Shown in pieces: positions 8,798 to 18,048 of a stretch of DNA of 64,000 nt. This stretch comes from Ornatilinea sp. (GTDB lineage Bacteria > Chloroflexota > Anaerolineae > Anaerolineales > Anaerolineaceae), in NCBI GenBank assembly GCA_018433975.1, contig JAHDQE010000048.1:22302-86301 (forward strand), in the 5' to 3' direction. Under the pieces are notes generated by a model. That model saw only the letters and a program-made list of their open reading frames with translations. It did no database searches and was not told where the DNA came from. The position numbers were made by a program, and so were the translations under genes. Within the stretch, counting starts at the first letter, position 1, and every line of letters begins with the position of its first letter.

Positions 8798-9655
8798 ATG
8801 CAAAGGAACCCATTAACAAAACATTGGAAAGTTATCCTCTTGGGATTCATTTTACTGGGGTCCACTGCCTGTTCAATTCCCGGCCTTGCCGCCTCAAGCC
8901 CAACAGCCGTCCCGGACGTTGAAACGGCAGCCACTGAGACAGCGTCCCCCGTTCCATCTGCGACCATTGCACCCCCAACGGAAACCCCCGAATCTAATCC
9001 GGTTCTGGTGCTGAGCTCAAAAGAAATTAATAAGGAAGTTGAAGACCCTAAATATCTCCTGCAAATCTCATACCCGTTTATAGAAAATGGGGGAGAAAAT
9101 GGAGAAGTCTTCAATCAGGCCATACAGGCCCAAATAGATACTCAGATTAGCCAGTTCATCCAATCAGCTCAAGAAGTTGAAGATTGGCGTAAAGAGACTC
9201 TGCCGGAAGCTGAAAATAGTCTGTACATCAGTTATACTACTACCAACTCTTCCCATGACCTGGTCAGTATCAAATTTGACGTTTCCGTTTATACCGCAGG
9301 AGCTGCACACCCTAACCCTTACTCAATCGTGTACAATTTCGATCTTTCCACAGGGAAGCAGCTTTCAATGGAAGATTTATTCCTGCTCGGATCGGACTAT
9401 CTGCGGAAAATCTCCGACTACTGCATCAACGAGCTTCAAAATAACGAATATGTCTTCCCGGACTTCCAACAATATGCCCAACCCACTGCCGATAATTACC
9501 GTAATTGGAATATCCAGCAAGGCGGCATTTTGATTACTTTTGATGTCTATCAGGTTGCGCCTTACGTGGCCGGTCCGCAGTTGGTTGAGGTCCCTTATGA
9601 AGTTCTGAGAGATCAGATTGGCCCCGAGAGCCCTTTAAACGCATTTCTTAATTAA
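8798..9655 (+). CDS. Secreted lipoprotein with DUF3298/RsiV-like domain
   Basis: 285 residues from ATG 8798. A signal peptide ends in lipobox 'LLGSTAC', so the Cys is probably lipid-anchored. A Thr/Pro/Ala-rich linker follows, then a globular part of about 220 residues. In that part 'AAHPNPYSIVYNFDLSTGKQLSMEDLF' is typical of the DUF3298/DUF4163 tandem found in RsiV and other cell-surface proteins. Function unknown. It sits 32 bp after moeB and 12 bp before the deacetylase gene, so all three may share a transcript. Confidence 0.75.
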   Translation: MQRNPLTKHWKVILLGFILLGSTACSIPGLAASSPTAVPDVETAATETASPVPSATIAPPTETPESNPVLVLSSKEINKEVEDPKYLLQISYPFIENGGENGEVFNQAIQAQIDTQISQFIQSAQEVEDWRKETLPEAENSLYISYTTTNSSHDLVSIKFDVSVYTAGAAHPNPYSIVYNFDLSTGKQLSMEDLFLLGSDYLRKISDYCINELQNNEYVFPDFQQYAQPTADNYRNWNIQQGGILITFDVYQVAPYVAGPQLVEVPYEVLRDQIGPESPLNAFLN

Positions 9656-9667
9656 CGGTAGGTTTTA

Positions 9668-10507
9668 ATGACGGAGCACACCTTACTTGCAGTTCTTGCC
9701 CATCCGGATGACGAAACTTTTGGGATCGGCGGGACTCTGGCACTGTACGCCTCAAAAGGCGTAGCAATCCATCTGGTTTGTACCACCAATGGCGATGCCG
9801 GAGATATGCCCGCCGGATTACTGGAGGGCTTCAAGTCCATTGCAGAGCGCAGACAGCATGAACTGCATTGTGCGGCAGAAGCGCTTGGGCTGGCTGGCGT
9901 GCATTTGCTCGGTTATCGTGATTCGGGTATGGCCGGAACACCGGACAACCTGCACCCCGGCGCCCTGATCAACGCTCCGCTGGACGAAGTGACCCGGAAA
10001 ATTGCGCATCTCATCCGCCAGCTTCAACCCCAGGTCGTCATCACGCATGATCCCATTGGCGGGTATAAACATCCCGACCATATTACAACTCACCAGGCCG
10101 CGACCGCCGCTTTTTTCGCCGCCTCCGATCCTCAATTTGTCGATGAGCTGCCCCCTTTCGCTCCGCAAAAATTGTTCTTTCATTCCATCTCCAAAACCTA
10201 TCTGCGGCTTTCCGTCCAACTGATGCGCATCATTGGAAGGGATCCGCGAAAATATGGGCGCAACCACGATATCGATCTGCTGTCACTGACCGAAATAAAC
10301 TTCCCGACTCACGCCGCAATTAATTATCGGTCGGTCACAAAGGTGCGGGACCATGCCAGTGCCTGCCATATCAGCCAGGGAGGGGCAACACAGAGCCTTA
10401 ACAGAAAGTTGATGAAGTGGCTCTCCCCCAAAGAAACTTTTATGCAGGCATACCCCACACCCCAGGAAGGGAAAATTTCGACTGATCTTTTTGAAAACAT
10501 TCCCTGA
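9668..10507 (+). CDS. PIG-L/LmbE family deacetylase
   Basis: 279 residues. The family hydrolyses N-acetyl groups from amino sugars or their conjugates in a zinc-dependent way (MshB, BshB, Mca). The metal motif A-H12-P-D-D15-E is at the N terminus and a second 'HPDH' lies near residues 135-139. Which substrate this member uses (for example a low-molecular-weight thiol precursor) is not determined by the sequence. Last gene of the moeB-side unit, followed by a very strong terminator. Confidence 0.88.
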   Translation: MTEHTLLAVLAHPDDETFGIGGTLALYASKGVAIHLVCTTNGDAGDMPAGLLEGFKSIAERRQHELHCAAEALGLAGVHLLGYRDSGMAGTPDNLHPGALINAPLDEVTRKIAHLIRQLQPQVVITHDPIGGYKHPDHITTHQAATAAFFAASDPQFVDELPPFAPQKLFFHSISKTYLRLSVQLMRIIGRDPRKYGRNHDIDLLSLTEINFPTHAAINYRSVTKVRDHASACHISQGGATQSLNRKLMKWLSPKETFMQAYPTPQEGKISTDLFENIP

Positions 10508-10530
10508 AAATACAGTCCTGCTGTCAGGAA

Positions 10531-10571
10531 ACATAAAGACCGGACCACTTGAACAGGTCCGGTCTTTATGT
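10531..10571. terminator. Bidirectional terminator
   Basis: Perfect 16-bp stem (10531-10546 with 10556-10571; core GACCGGACC/GGTCCGGTC) around a 9-nt loop, between the convergent deacetylase and ECF transporter units. Confidence 0.85.
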
Positions 10572-10605
10572 TGAATACCGTATCTTCCTCAACTCATTTC
10601 AGGAG

Positions 10606-11310
10606 TTACAACAGCCCATTCTCATAAAGCAAGGCCTCATCGGAAAGGATCTCCATACTGGGGCCGTCTGCTGCGATTTTCCCCTGGTTCATAAGGATCG
10701 TCCGAGGCGTCAGCGTTTTGACCATATCCAGATCGTGCGTGGCAATCAGCATGGTTTGCGGTAGCTCCTGCAGCAGTTCAATCAATTCCCGCCGCGCGCG
10801 GGGGTCTAATCCCGCGGTAGGTTCATCCAACATCAGGATCTGTGGACGCATGGATAACACGGTCGCAATCGCGATCCGCTTTTTCTCACCGCTGCTCAGG
10901 TGATAGGGATTGCGGTTTTTATACGCAATCATATGCACAGCATTCAAAGCTTCATCCACTCGCTGCTCAATGACATCTTTCTCCAGACCCTGATAGATCG
11001 GTCCGTAAGCCACGTCCTCAAAAACCGTGGATGAAAAGAGCTGGTCATCCGGATTTTGGAAAACAACCCCCACCATCACCCGGACCTCTCCCAGGGTTTT
11101 CTTCTCTACTTCCAGGTCGTTAACCACCACACTTCCATCCCCCAGGAAAATCCCGTTGAGGTGCAGCAGCAGTGTGGATTTTCCCGCCCCGTTGGCCCCC
11201 ACCAGGGCAATTTTTTCCCCCGGCGTGGCACTGAAAGAAACGTTGCAGAGCGCCTGGTGTCCATCCGGATAAGCGAATGAGAGGTTATCAATAACAATAA
11301 TTGGATCCAA
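10606..11310 (-). CDS. cbiO: ECF transporter ATPase (CbiO/NikO type)
   Basis: 234 residues. The ATP-binding subunit of an energy-coupling-factor nickel/cobalt importer. Walker A 'GANGAGKSTLL', Q-loop 'FQNPDDQLFSSTVFEDVAYGP' (typical of ECF ATPases), signature 'LSSGEKKR', Walker B 'ILMLDEPT', H-loop 'ATHDLD'. The start is TTG 11310, placed 6 nt after a GGAGG that lies inside the end of cbiQ. Last gene of cbiM-cbiQ-cbiO. Confidence 0.9.
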   Translation of the reverse strand: MDPIIVIDNLSFAYPDGHQALCNVSFSATPGEKIALVGANGAGKSTLLLHLNGIFLGDGSVVVNDLEVEKKTLGEVRVMVGVVFQNPDDQLFSSTVFEDVAYGPIYQGLEKDVIEQRVDEALNAVHMIAYKNRNPYHLSSGEKKRIAIATVLSMRPQILMLDEPTAGLDPRARRELIELLQELPQTMLIATHDLDMVKTLTPRTILMNQGKIAADGPSMEILSDEALLYENGLL

Positions 11311-11312
11311 CT

Positions 11313-12104
11313 TTACCCTCCGGTCAACAGGCCGATTACCCATAAAAGGGTCAGCAGAAATAGACTCAAGACCAGTACTACCCAATCTTTTTGCGTCAGG
11401 GAGCCCGGAGCATATCCAACCGGTTCCCCATTATATCCCCTGGATTGCATCGCCTGGTAAACACGGTCACTCCGTTCAAGGGAGCGCAGCAGCAGACTGC
11501 CTGCCATTCCGCCTGTTACTTTAGAACGCCATAACAACGTACCGCCGTTATGCTGCTTTCCGGATAAGACCGGGCTGCGGCTGGCACGCGCCCGCAGCAT
11601 ACGGCTGGCTTCCTCACGGATCACAAATAAATAACGCCACATCAACCCGATAATTTCCACAAATTGGTCCGGCATTTTGAGTTGCTTAAACGCCAGCAGC
11701 AAATCGGGGAAGCGGGTCGTCATGGTTAACAATACAGCCGCCTGCACCGAAATCCAGGATTTGATCAGGATGCTCGCAAACCTTCCAAAACCTTCCGGGC
11801 TGAACGGCACCTGAATTGCCGGGGTTATCTGCAGTACGCTGTAAGGCGGTGGGCCTGTAAAGATCAATGGAAAGGCCGCCAGAGTGAATGGAATTACCAA
11901 TAAAGATCGTTTCAACACGATACCAACCGGCAGCCGTGAAAGCAGCACCAGGGAAAGGATCAGAGTCCAGAATAAAATATAAGCCGGCCAGGCATGGGAA
12001 GCTGTCAGGTTCAACACCAGGACAAAACAAAGGGTGAAGAGAACCTTCACCCTTGCATCGGACTTATGAATCGGGCTGCTTTTTTGTACAAATAAATCCT
12101 GCAA
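11313..12104 (-). CDS. cbiQ: ECF transporter transmembrane subunit (CbiQ/NikQ)
   Basis: 263 residues. The coupling membrane protein of the importer, with about five hydrophobic segments. The cytoplasmic coupling helices carry the 'A-R-G' type motifs: 'RMLRARASRS' and 'AMQSRGYNG'. The start is taken as TTG 12104, 7 nt after AGAGG that overlaps the cbiM stop region; the longer frame would run well into cbiM. Tight spacing on both sides indicates translational coupling. Confidence 0.88.
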   Translation of the reverse strand: MQDLFVQKSSPIHKSDARVKVLFTLCFVLVLNLTASHAWPAYILFWTLILSLVLLSRLPVGIVLKRSLLVIPFTLAAFPLIFTGPPPYSVLQITPAIQVPFSPEGFGRFASILIKSWISVQAAVLLTMTTRFPDLLLAFKQLKMPDQFVEIIGLMWRYLFVIREEASRMLRARASRSPVLSGKQHNGGTLLWRSKVTGGMAGSLLLRSLERSDRVYQAMQSRGYNGEPVGYAPGSLTQKDWVVLVLSLFLLTLLWVIGLLTGG

Positions 12105-12108
12105 ATTC

Positions 12109-13086
12109 TTACCTCTGTACGTCCTCCCGCACCAATTCGCGCTGTTCGGCGCGCCCCACACCGTAAGCTACCCCAAACACGACGATGATGCCCAGAATAC
12201 CTGCGGCGATGGTTGCTGCGGCCGGGTTTTGCATACCCGGTATGGCATAGTCGGGAACAATATTATACAATGCATCCTGGGCTGCCTCAAGAAATTGGTG
12301 CTGTTCTGCCACCCATTCCAGGCCGTCCGGATGGCTGGAAGCCAGGGGAGAAAGGATCACAAGGATCAATGAAATCAAGCCGCCCCCAATCAAAATAGCT
12401 TTCTCTCCGCCCGGGTTAGCCTTATCCAGTGTGAGCAGATCTTTACGGGTCGCTCGAAGGAACGCCAGCGCCCCAACGGTGATCAGACCCTCGCCGATTC
12501 CGATCACGGCATGGATCGAGGCCATGGCCGGCAGGGCAATATTCGCAGGCGAAGTGCCGGATACCGCCAGTTGAAGCCCGCAGGACAATGAAGCAATAAA
12601 GATCGACGCCCATGCGGATAAAAATCCCGCCACATAAATTCCCCAGGATTGTTTACTGAGCAGTCCTTTCAACAATTTGTAAACGGCATAAGAAACAAAG
12701 ACTCCCACAATTGCCATATTGAAAATATTTGCTCCCAACACCAAAAGGCCGCCATCCTGGAACAGCAGGGCCTGAACGGAAACGACTGAGGTCATCACCA
12801 GAATTGCGGGCCAGGGGCCAAGCAAAATCATGGCAATGGCAGCGCCTACCAGATGCCCTGAGGTGCCCCCCGACACACTGAAGTTGAGCATCTGCCCGGC
12901 AAAAATAGCGGCTGCCAGGATTCCCATCAGCGGGACTTCTCGCTCGCCAAGTTGTCCACTGGTCTTACGCAAAGCAATCGCAATTACAACCAGAGAAATG
13001 ATCCAGAACACGACAGACACGATAACCGAAAGGAAACCATCTGGAATGTGCATTGCTTCCGGCGAAAAAATTTGTGAAGAATACAT
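12109..13086 (-). CDS. cbiM: Nickel/cobalt ECF substrate-binding subunit CbiM fused to PDGLE domain
   Basis: 325 residues. CbiM binds the metal with its free N-terminal Met-His; here 'MHIPDGFL' starts at residue 12 after a short leader ending in Ala, so cleavage A11|M12 is expected. 'FSVSGGTSGHLVGA' and 'HAVIGIGEGLIT' are CbiM signatures. The C-terminal 'SSHPDGLEWVAE' and a last membrane helix form a PDGLE domain, which replaces the separate CbiN/NikN subunit. The start ATG 13086 has GGAG 6 nt upstream. The metal (Ni or Co) is undecided; a TTGCAA dyad in the promoter favours a Fur-family metal regulator. Confidence 0.92.
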   Translation of the reverse strand: MYSSQIFSPEAMHIPDGFLSVIVSVVFWIISLVVIAIALRKTSGQLGEREVPLMGILAAAIFAGQMLNFSVSGGTSGHLVGAAIAMILLGPWPAILVMTSVVSVQALLFQDGGLLVLGANIFNMAIVGVFVSYAVYKLLKGLLSKQSWGIYVAGFLSAWASIFIASLSCGLQLAVSGTSPANIALPAMASIHAVIGIGEGLITVGALAFLRATRKDLLTLDKANPGGEKAILIGGGLISLILVILSPLASSHPDGLEWVAEQHQFLEAAQDALYNIVPDYAIPGMQNPAAATIAAGILGIIVVFGVAYGVGRAEQRELVREDVQR

Positions 13087-13133
13087 AAAAATCTCCTTGT
13101 TTACAGCTTGCAACAAATTTTTCGAACATGTGA

Positions 13134-13139
13134 ATTATA
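13134..13139 (-). promoter_or_regulatory. Extended -10 promoter of the ECF metal transporter operon
   Basis: Minus strand TGC-TATAAT. A TTGCAA 16 bp upstream, which is part of the dyad, serves as a weak -35. Confidence 0.6.
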
Positions 13140-13150
13140 GCACAATTAGA

Positions 13151-13176
13151 CGTTGTTGCAACAGATTGCAACAACG
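13151..13176. promoter_or_regulatory. TTGCAA dyad operator
   Basis: Perfect 11-bp inverted repeat: CGTTGTTGCAA (13151-13161) and TTGCAACAACG (13166-13176) with a 4-bp spacer. It overlaps the -35 of the transporter promoter. A third half site TTGCAACAA lies at 13108-13116 between promoter and start. The TTGCAA-n-TTGCAA arrangement is close to the published Streptomyces Nur (nickel, Fur family) box, which has a 5-bp spacer. Confidence 0.65.
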
Positions 13177-13182
13177 AGTTTT

Positions 13183-13326
13183 TATAATAAAATGGGTCCT
13201 CCCAGAGGATTCGCAAAGTGAATCGGGCCGGTCCCCTTCATGACTCGGATTAAATAAGGCTATGTCACAACATAAAGTTGATAATATTAGTTTTTAATAG
13301 GAGAGTGAAGCACTCTCCTATTTTTT
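13183..13326 (+). other. Possible small untranslated transcript divergent from cbiM
   Basis: A plus-strand TATAAT (13183-13188) lies just beyond the dyad, and a strong terminator with a T run on the plus strand ends at 13326. No credible gene lies between them; a 9-codon ATG frame at 13193 lacks a ribosome site. A small RNA of about 130 nt would fit. Confidence 0.3.
13296..13326 (+). terminator. Terminator without an obvious upstream gene
   Basis: AATAGGAGAGTG (13296-13307), 3-nt loop, CACTCTCCTATT (13311-13322), then T run. The T run is on the plus strand, while the genes on both sides are on the minus strand. Confidence 0.75.
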
Positions 13327-13404
13327 CATCGACAGATTGAAGTTTATCTTTCACACAAAATTAGGATTTAACGGCAATCCCCTCATCTTAATAAACTTTT
13401 GGGG

Positions 13405-13914
13405 TTATTTTCTATTTCGTGTCAGAATAATCCCAACAATTGACCCAATAAAAACAAACGGTGCTGCTCTTGCAAAAACCCACTCAAATGCATGGAGTCC
13501 AACTCCAATAACTGCAGTTTCAGGGTCGCTATAATCCCAGTTTAAATAAGCACTATTTGATTTGATTAAAATCGCAATAATTAATACTGTCACAGCACAT
13601 AATATAATAAAAAACCAATGTAACAATTTTCGTCTTGTTGCTTTACTTTGCGCAAGCTGCAAGTTGACAACTTCTAACTTTTCACCAATCACTTTTAAGC
13701 TATCAGCTTCCTGCTCAGGAACAGATTCACCAAGTAATATATGTACTGGAGTTTCAAGCGCTTCTGAAATAAAAATCAGCATATCCGAGTCGGGAACCGA
13801 TAGTCCCCTTTCCCACTTTGATATGGTTTGACGAACCACATTTAACTTAATAGCAAGTTCATCCTGTGAAAGTCCCTTTGATTTTCTGGCATTTTTAATA
13901 TTTTCGTTTAGCAT
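13405..13914 (-). CDS. XRE-family regulator with C-terminal membrane segments
   Basis: 169 residues. The N-terminal helix-turn-helix 'LSQDELAIKLNVVRQTISKWERG' matches the Xre/Cro family. A charged linker follows, then two hydrophobic segments (about residues 95-115 and 145-165). This HTH-plus-membrane layout is common in low-GC Gram-positive bacteria. ATG has AAAGGAG 8 nt upstream. The surrounding 13.3-14.4 kb is visibly AT-rich compared with its neighbours and contains a transposase remnant, so horizontal acquisition is likely. Target genes are unknown. Confidence 0.8.
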   Translation of the reverse strand: MLNENIKNARKSKGLSQDELAIKLNVVRQTISKWERGLSVPDSDMLIFISEALETPVHILLGESVPEQEADSLKVIGEKLEVVNLQLAQSKATRRKLLHWFFIILCAVTVLIIAILIKSNSAYLNWDYSDPETAVIGVGLHAFEWVFARAAPFVFIGSIVGIILTRNRK

Positions 13915-14094
13915 TTCATATGCTCCTTTCTAGTTTGATACCACTACTATATGAAGAGCGCCCCGTTGCTACAAGCAACGCATTTTAACATTTCAATCTT
14001 ACCCCCCATTATCCTCTGGTAAATGTTATTAAAAACGCAAATTCATGACTATGACAACTGCGAATTAGTCTTTACCGCAAAATTTCAGTTCAAC

Positions 14095-14342
14095 TGCAAT
14101 TCATCATCTCGACAAATTCAAGTTTATGCAACCAACGGAATCGCTGGTCTATTTGACAAATCTCTACATTTGTCTGTTTTTAATGTTGCCAACACAAAGG
14201 ATAAACACGACCATTAGAAAATCTTTCTTTTGTTACAAACTCCTCAATATTCAGAGTTTTAACGAAAGTAGGACTTAAGGCTTTCTTGCTCTTTACGACT
14301 TAATTTGTTGATAATATCCAGTGCATCTTTAATAGTAGGCAT
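14095..14342 (-). pseudogene. Degenerate transposase remnant (IS1595-like N-terminal part)
   Basis: A short frame from ATG 14342 (GGAG upstream) gives 'MPTIKDALDIINKLSRK' and stops at residue 27. Another frame continues with 'IEEFVTKERFSNGRVYPLC', and further fragments follow ('RFRWLHKLEFVEMMNCS'). Order and content resemble the N-terminal region and zinc ribbon of IS1595-type transposases, but frameshifts, stops and lost Cys residues show decay. The family name is tentative. Confidence 0.35.
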
Positions 14343-14430
14343 ATCGTCACACTCCTTTGTAAGTGCTATCTTTCTACTATTTTTATTCTACATTTTCTGG
14401 CAAAAATCAACCATTTGATGTGACAGAGCC

Positions 14431-14492
14431 TTAAATAAAAACCGGACCCGGCTTTGAGAAAACCGGGTCCGGCACAGGCGCAAGAAGCGCCT
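14431..14492 (-). terminator. Tandem hairpin terminator after clpB
   Basis: On the minus strand a small hairpin AGGCGC/GCGCCT (14476-14492) is followed by CCGGACCCGG/CCGGGTCCGG (14442-14472) and a T run. Confidence 0.85.
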
Positions 14493-14522
14493 TCTTTTTT
14501 TAATCCATTACTTCCGCAAATT

Positions 14523-17117
14523 TCAGCTCTCCTGCTCGCTGCGAGACGGAGCAAGCGAACTAAATGCCAATCCATCTGCACCGCGGTCCACCCGGATAAT
14601 ATCTCCGGAATGGAACTCTCCGGACAGCAATTTTACTGCCAGCGGGTCCTGCAGCTCGCGCTGGATAGCCCGCTTGAGGGGCCGTGCGCCGAAGTCTGCG
14701 TCATATCCGACATCGGCCAGGTAATTCTCCGCTTCCGGGGTAATCTCCAAAGCGAAGCCCCGTTCCGTCAGCAGATGAGCAACATGCTTCAATTGGATTC
14801 CCACGATTTCTGCCAGATTTTCCCGTGAAAGCGAGTGGAAGATCACAATTTCATCCAGCCGGTTCAAAAACTCCGGGCGGAAATGAGCTTGCAAAACCCG
14901 GTTTACCTGCTCTCGGGTTACAGAAGCCGCGTCGTTCATCCACAGTTCACTGCCCAGGTTGCTGGTCATAATCACCACCGTGTTCTTGAAGTCCACGGTT
15001 CTCCCGTGTCCATCCGTCAGACGGCCGTCATCCAGCATTTGCAGCATGACATTAAATACTTCAGAATGTGCTTTCTCGATCTCATCAAACAGCACCACGC
15101 TGTAAGGGCGGCGGCGCACAGCCTCGGTCAATTGACCGCCTTCGTCATAGCCCACATATCCGGGAGGGGCGCCAACCAGTCGGGAGACTGTATGCTTTTC
15201 TTGATATTCGCTCATGTCAATCCGGATCATGGCCCGTTCGTCGTCAAAGAGAAACTCTGCAAGTGCTCTGGCAAGTTCGGTTTTACCTACCCCGGTTGGT
15301 CCGAGGAAAATGAAAGAACCAATCGGCCGGTTGGGGTCCTGCAGCCCGGCCCGGGCCCGTCGGACCGCATTCGAGACCGCCCGGATTGCCTCATCCTGCC
15401 CGACAACCCGCTGGTGCAGCCGTTCTTCCATGTGCAGCAGCTTTTGCATTTCGCCTTCAAGCAGCCGTGAGACGGGAATTCCGGTCCAGTTGCCGACGAC
15501 CTCGGCAATCTCTTCGGCATCCACCTCTTCTTTCAACAAAGCGCCTTCGGATTGGATTTTTTTAAGTTTTTCCTCCGCTGCTTTTCTTTTTCCTTCCAGT
15601 TCAGGCAAAGTGCCGTATCGCAGCCGGGCAGCTTTCTCTAAATCCGACTGCCGTTCCGCCCGCTCCATTTCAAGCTGCGTTTGTTCAACCTGTTCTTTGA
15701 TGGCCCGAAGCTCGGCAATTGCGTCTTTTTCTGTGGTCCAGCGCGTGTTCAATTCAACGGAATGCTCCCGCGCGTCGGCCAGTTCTTTTTCCAGCTTCGC
15801 CAGTCGTTCTTTTGAAGCCTTATCTTTTTCTTTTTGCAGCGCCTGGCGTTCAATTTCCAACTGCATGATCTGGCGGTCAACCTCATCCAGAGCCTGAGGC
15901 TTGGAATCGATCTCCGTACGTAACCGGGCCGCGGATTCATCGATCAGGTCAATGGCCTTATCCGGGAGGTGCCGGTCGGGGATATAACGGTTGGAAAGAG
16001 TTGCCGCGGCAATAACCGCCGCGTCCGTGATCCGCACGCCGTGATGTACTTCGTAGCGCTGCTTCAGGCCGCGCAAAATACTGATGGTTTCTTCCACCGT
16101 GGTTTCTTTCACCAGGACCGGTTGGAACCTGCGCTCCAACGCCGGATCTTTCTCAACATACTTGCGGTATTCGTCAATGGTAGTGGCGCCGATCATGTGC
16201 AGTTCACCCCGGGCCAGCATTGGTTTCAGCATATTTCCGGCATCCATTGCGCCTTCCGCGGCGCCGGCTCCCACCACCGTGTGCATTTCATCCACAAACA
16301 AAATGACTTCGCCCGCCGAGTCCGTAATTTCTTTGAGTACAGCCTTGAGGCGCTCTTCAAACTCGCCTCGATATTTCGCGCCGGCCACCAGCGCTCCCAT
16401 ATCCAGTTGGACCAACTGCTTCCGTTTCAAACCTTCCGGGACATCTCCATTGATGATCCGCTGCGCAAGACCTTCCACAATGGCCGTTTTTCCAACGCCA
16501 GGCTCACCGATCAGTGCCGGGTTATTTTTCGTTCTCCGGGAAAGGATTTGAATCGTCCGGCGGATTTCTTCATCCCGGCCAATCACCGGGTCCAGTTTTC
16601 CCTGCCGGGCCATTGCAGTAAGGTCGCGGCCGTATTTCTCAAGAGCCTGATAGGTGCTTTCAGGGTTCTGAGAAGTCACCCGTTGGGTTCCGCGCACACT
16701 GGCCAGAGCCTTCAAAATCGCGTCTTTTGTCAGTCCAAATTCACTGAGACGTCTTCCCTCAACGCTTTCTGTCAAACCTAACAGGATGTGCTCGGTGGAA
16801 ATATACTCATCCTGCATCCCTTTAGCATACCGCTCGGCAGCATTTAGAACTTCCGCGGTCGGTCGGGCAAGCCCCACTTCGGTATTGCCTCCATAGACCT
16901 TGGGTCGTTTTTCAAGTTCTTTTTCCAGATCCTCTCGAATTGCCGCGACGCTTCCGGATATTTTTGTAACAACTGCGGGTACAATCCCTTCTTCCTGCTG
17001 CAATAACGCCAGCAGCAAGTGAGCAGGTTCGATATTCTGATGACTGAACTGCATGGCCACGTGTTGTGCCTGCAGGATTGCTTCCTGTGCTTTTTGGGTG
17101 TAACGATCAAGATTCAT
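14523..17117 (-). CDS. clpB: ATP-dependent disaggregase ClpB
   Basis: 864 residues, full length. An AAA+ ring chaperone that rescues aggregated proteins with DnaK. N domain (1-150), first ATPase with 'GEPGVGKTA', a coiled-coil middle domain of about 120 residues rich in Glu/Lys/Arg/Ala, and a second ATPase with '[19 protein letters not shown]' and 'FDEIEKAH'. The middle domain separates it from ClpA/ClpC. ATG 17117 has GAGGAGG 6 nt upstream. No CIRCE or HspR-type element was recognised upstream. Confidence 0.97.
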   Translation of the reverse strand: MNLDRYTQKAQEAILQAQHVAMQFSHQNIEPAHLLLALLQQEEGIVPAVVTKISGSVAAIREDLEKELEKRPKVYGGNTEVGLARPTAEVLNAAERYAKGMQDEYISTEHILLGLTESVEGRRLSEFGLTKDAILKALASVRGTQRVTSQNPESTYQALEKYGRDLTAMARQGKLDPVIGRDEEIRRTIQILSRRTKNNPALIGEPGVGKTAIVEGLAQRIINGDVPEGLKRKQLVQLDMGALVAGAKYRGEFEERLKAVLKEITDSAGEVILFVDEMHTVVGAGAAEGAMDAGNMLKPMLARGELHMIGATTIDEYRKYVEKDPALERRFQPVLVKETTVEETISILRGLKQRYEVHHGVRITDAAVIAAATLSNRYIPDRHLPDKAIDLIDESAARLRTEIDSKPQALDEVDRQIMQLEIERQALQKEKDKASKERLAKLEKELADAREHSVELNTRWTTEKDAIAELRAIKEQVEQTQLEMERAERQSDLEKAARLRYGTLPELEGKRKAAEEKLKKIQSEGALLKEEVDAEEIAEVVGNWTGIPVSRLLEGEMQKLLHMEERLHQRVVGQDEAIRAVSNAVRRARAGLQDPNRPIGSFIFLGPTGVGKTELARALAEFLFDDERAMIRIDMSEYQEKHTVSRLVGAPPGYVGYDEGGQLTEAVRRRPYSVVLFDEIEKAHSEVFNVMLQMLDDGRLTDGHGRTVDFKNTVVIMTSNLGSELWMNDAASVTREQVNRVLQAHFRPEFLNRLDEIVIFHSLSRENLAEIVGIQLKHVAHLLTERGFALEITPEAENYLADVGYDADFGARPLKRAIQRELQDPLAVKLLSGEFHSGDIIRVDRGADGLAFSSLAPSRSEQES

Positions 17118-17286
17118 TAATACCCTCCTCAACAACTTAAAAATTTAACGCATTTAATTTCACTTTCAATTGTAGGGGATGTTCATCTAATTTAAATAAA
17201 CAGATTATTAGAATTAGATTTAAATGCCCTTCTAAAGTTGCTGGATCGTTAAGAATCGGGATAAGAAAAGAATCATCATGCCGGAT

Positions 17287-18048
17287 TCAGACGATTTCCA
17301 ATCCCGTTGCCCGGTTGATACCAACCCGAATCAACCAGATGGGAATAGCCAGAATCAAATGTACGAACAGACTGATCCCAAAAACGGCCGTAAGCGCGCC
17401 CAATGCTCCCTGCATCAGGGGGAAGAGATAGTCTGCCATCCACCCACCTGCTCCGGCCAGAAACGCGATTGCACAAACTACAATCACCAGCCCGGCCATT
17501 GGAATCCACGCCTTACGGTCCGATTCGGACGGGATCATCGTGCTGGAAATGGTGAAAGCCAGATAAAACCAGATCCAAAAATCAGGCTGCTGGGACATTT
17601 CTTTCAATGCCGGGGCCAGCCCGCCCCATGCTTGCTGTGTAACCACTTCGGATAAAGCCAATACCCCCAGGTTATGCGTTCCGAGATAAACCATCGCTGC
17701 CCCACCTGTTAAAAGTGGGGCAGCGCCAATCAACGCCTCGCGGACCAAATCCGCTTTTTCTGTTTCTACATACCCTAATCGCATTCGTCCATCGGTTGTC
17801 ATCTGTGGAACAACCGAAAAGTGTCCGGTACGTACTCCAAGCAGCTTGGCGGTCAGGAAGTGGCTGACTTCGTGAAGCAGCACACCCGGAAAAAACAAAA
17901 GAGAAAACAGACCTAGTGATATGGATTCATTTCGGGTCAGCAGCAAAAATATAGTTTGAATTTCCCGATGAATCCACCGCTGCACAAAGAGAAACGGTAG
18001 AAAACTAACCAGAAACCACAGAATACCATGGAATGCGACTGGGATCAC
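17287..18048 (-). CDS. Membrane zinc metalloprotease, M50 (site-2 protease)-like
   Basis: 253 residues with about five to six hydrophobic segments. H59-E-V-S-H63 inside a membrane segment is the HExxH zinc motif of intramembrane M50 proteases, followed by 'AKLLGVRTGHFSVVPQ', which is also M50-like. The later Asp ligand motif (NPDG) is not evident, so activity is uncertain. The GTG start overlaps the tpiA stop codon, indicating coupling to tpiA. The substrate is unknown. Confidence 0.65.
   Translation of the reverse strand: MIPVAFHGILWFLVSFLPFLFVQRWIHREIQTIFLLLTRNESISLGLFSLLFFPGVLLHEVSHFLTAKLLGVRTGHFSVVPQMTTDGRMRLGYVETEKADLVREALIGAAPLLTGGAAMVYLGTHNLGVLALSEVVTQQAWGGLAPALKEMSQQPDFWIWFYLAFTISSTMIPSESDRKAWIPMAGLVIVVCAIAFLAGAGGWMADYLFPLMQGALGALTAVFGISLFVHLILAIPIWLIRVGINRATGLEIV

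Noticed and set aside
13087..13404. Cobalamin or NiCo riboswitch upstream of cbiM
   Set aside because: No B12-box-like or four-way-junction pattern was recognised; the clear TTGCAA dyad is a better explanation of control.
14023..14217. 64-codon plus-strand frame
   Set aside because: Antisense to the transposase remnant in an AT-rich area, no ribosome site.
15969..16781. 270-codon plus-strand frame
   Set aside because: Antisense shadow of clpB with no protein-family features.
17118..17286. CIRCE or HspR box upstream of clpB
   Set aside because: Neither TTAGCACTC-N9-GAGTGCTAA nor CTTGAGT-N7-ACTCAAG is present; only weak AT-rich dyads (for example TCTAATT/AATTAGA at 17186-17218).
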